64,000 nt of DNA, taken from assembly GCA_014360655.1 (NCBI GenBank), contig JACIXC010000013.1, positions 38,462 to 102,461 of the forward strand. The letters run 5' to 3'. Origin of the DNA: Actinomycetota bacterium. GTDB lineage: Bacteria; Actinomycetota; Geothermincolia; Geothermincolales; RBG-13-55-18. Positions 63,870 to 64,000 of this stretch are shown here, piece by piece; position 1 is the first letter of the stretch, and every line of letters starts with the position of its first letter. A program made the translations under genes and the position numbers. A model generated the notes under the pieces. That model ran no database searches and was not told where the DNA came from. It saw nothing but the letters and a program-made list of their open reading frames with translations.

Positions 63870-64000
63870 ACACTCCATCCCTATCCTTGCTCTCCTCCAT
63901 CCACGCCTTCAGGAACTCCATGGGGGTGAGATAACCCAGGCTCTGGTGTGGTCTCACGTAATTGTACACGTAATTCCATCTGCAAAGGATCTCGTTGAGC
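63859..64000 (-). mobile_element. 3' end of IS3/IS481-type transposase, truncated by window edge
   Basis: The minus strand from the window edge reads WNYVYNYVRPHQSLGYLTPM then EFLKAWMEES, ending GVFTM and a TAG at 63859: the C-terminal integrase (DDE) tail typical of IS3-family transposases (Y-N-x-x-RPHxSLGYxTP). Terminal bases include an inverted repeat (GTTCAC/GTGAAC, 63855-63870). The element extends past the right edge, so full IS boundaries and target duplication cannot be determined. Confidence 0.8.

Overview
The window is a GC-rich bacterial chromosome segment with compact genes, strong GGAGG-type ribosome binding sites and frequent GTG/TTG starts. The content (TetR-heavy regulation, many acyl-CoA enzymes, SCP2 sterol-carrier proteins, DUF35/thiolase pairs, a tungsten/molybdenum aldehyde oxidoreductase, MeaB, FdhD/MobA) fits a deep-branching, probably anaerobic actinobacterium from the subsurface or a hot spring. 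That placement is an inference from gene content, because no rRNA or ribosomal marker gene is present.

Layout. 0-6 kb: the end of a GYD protein, a family 2 glycosyltransferase, a dTDP-sugar operon (RmlA, an RmlC-like cupin, RmlB; no RmlD) and two secreted or membrane proteins (transglutaminase-like; zinc-ribbon-tailed). 6-17 kb: RNase D, a receiver-PAS histidine kinase, three TetR regulators, a VOC protein, and an operon of two acyl-CoA dehydrogenases around a MerR regulator. 17-34 kb: an FGGY (glycerol-type) kinase and a lipid/sterol-like catabolic cluster: Fe-S protein, two SCP2 proteins, iron alcohol dehydrogenase, aldehyde ferredoxin oxidoreductase, two DUF35/thiolase-fold pairs, MBL hydrolase, 3-hydroxyacyl-CoA dehydrogenase and acyl-CoA ligase. 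Both thiolase-fold proteins lack the nucleophilic cysteine, so the pairs look more like aldolases than thiolases.

35-51 kb is the standout: an accessory island that I read as an undescribed nucleotide-signal/NTPase conflict or stress system. Its first block (+) encodes a SLOG-like nucleotide sensor, a degenerate PfkB-like domain fused to an AAA+ ATPase, an intact ClpC-like unfoldase and a TIR-domain protein. A middle block (-) holds a four-helix membrane protein, a low-GC TIR plus PLD-like protein, a zinc-finger anti-sigma-like protein and a sigma-like factor. The last block (+) encodes a Clp protein whose second ATPase ring is dead, a YbjN/type III chaperone-like protein and a membrane-anchored double-RCK protein with two RyR-like domains. 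SLOG, RyR and TIR domains are known parts of nucleotide-centred bacterial immunity, but I do not recognise this combination.

51-64 kb returns to housekeeping and signalling: alpha/beta hydrolase, methyltransferase, GDT1 transporter, MobA/FdhD, DUF192, MeaB, YchF, and a large GAF/PAS histidine kinase followed by a receiver-GGDEF protein and a receiver protein. The last of these runs into the end of an IS3/IS481-like insertion sequence at the right edge.

Several non-coding families recur: a 3'-end element (terminator hairpin, pyrimidine tract, GC palindrome, GGTCTCGC) after at least three genes; a 50-bp intergenic repeat shared at 80% between 17.0 and 53.3 kb; GGGGTCAG-type motifs with inverted repeats; and an 18-bp minisatellite whose units read as His/Asp-rich hexapeptides. 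No tRNA, rRNA or CRISPR array was seen.
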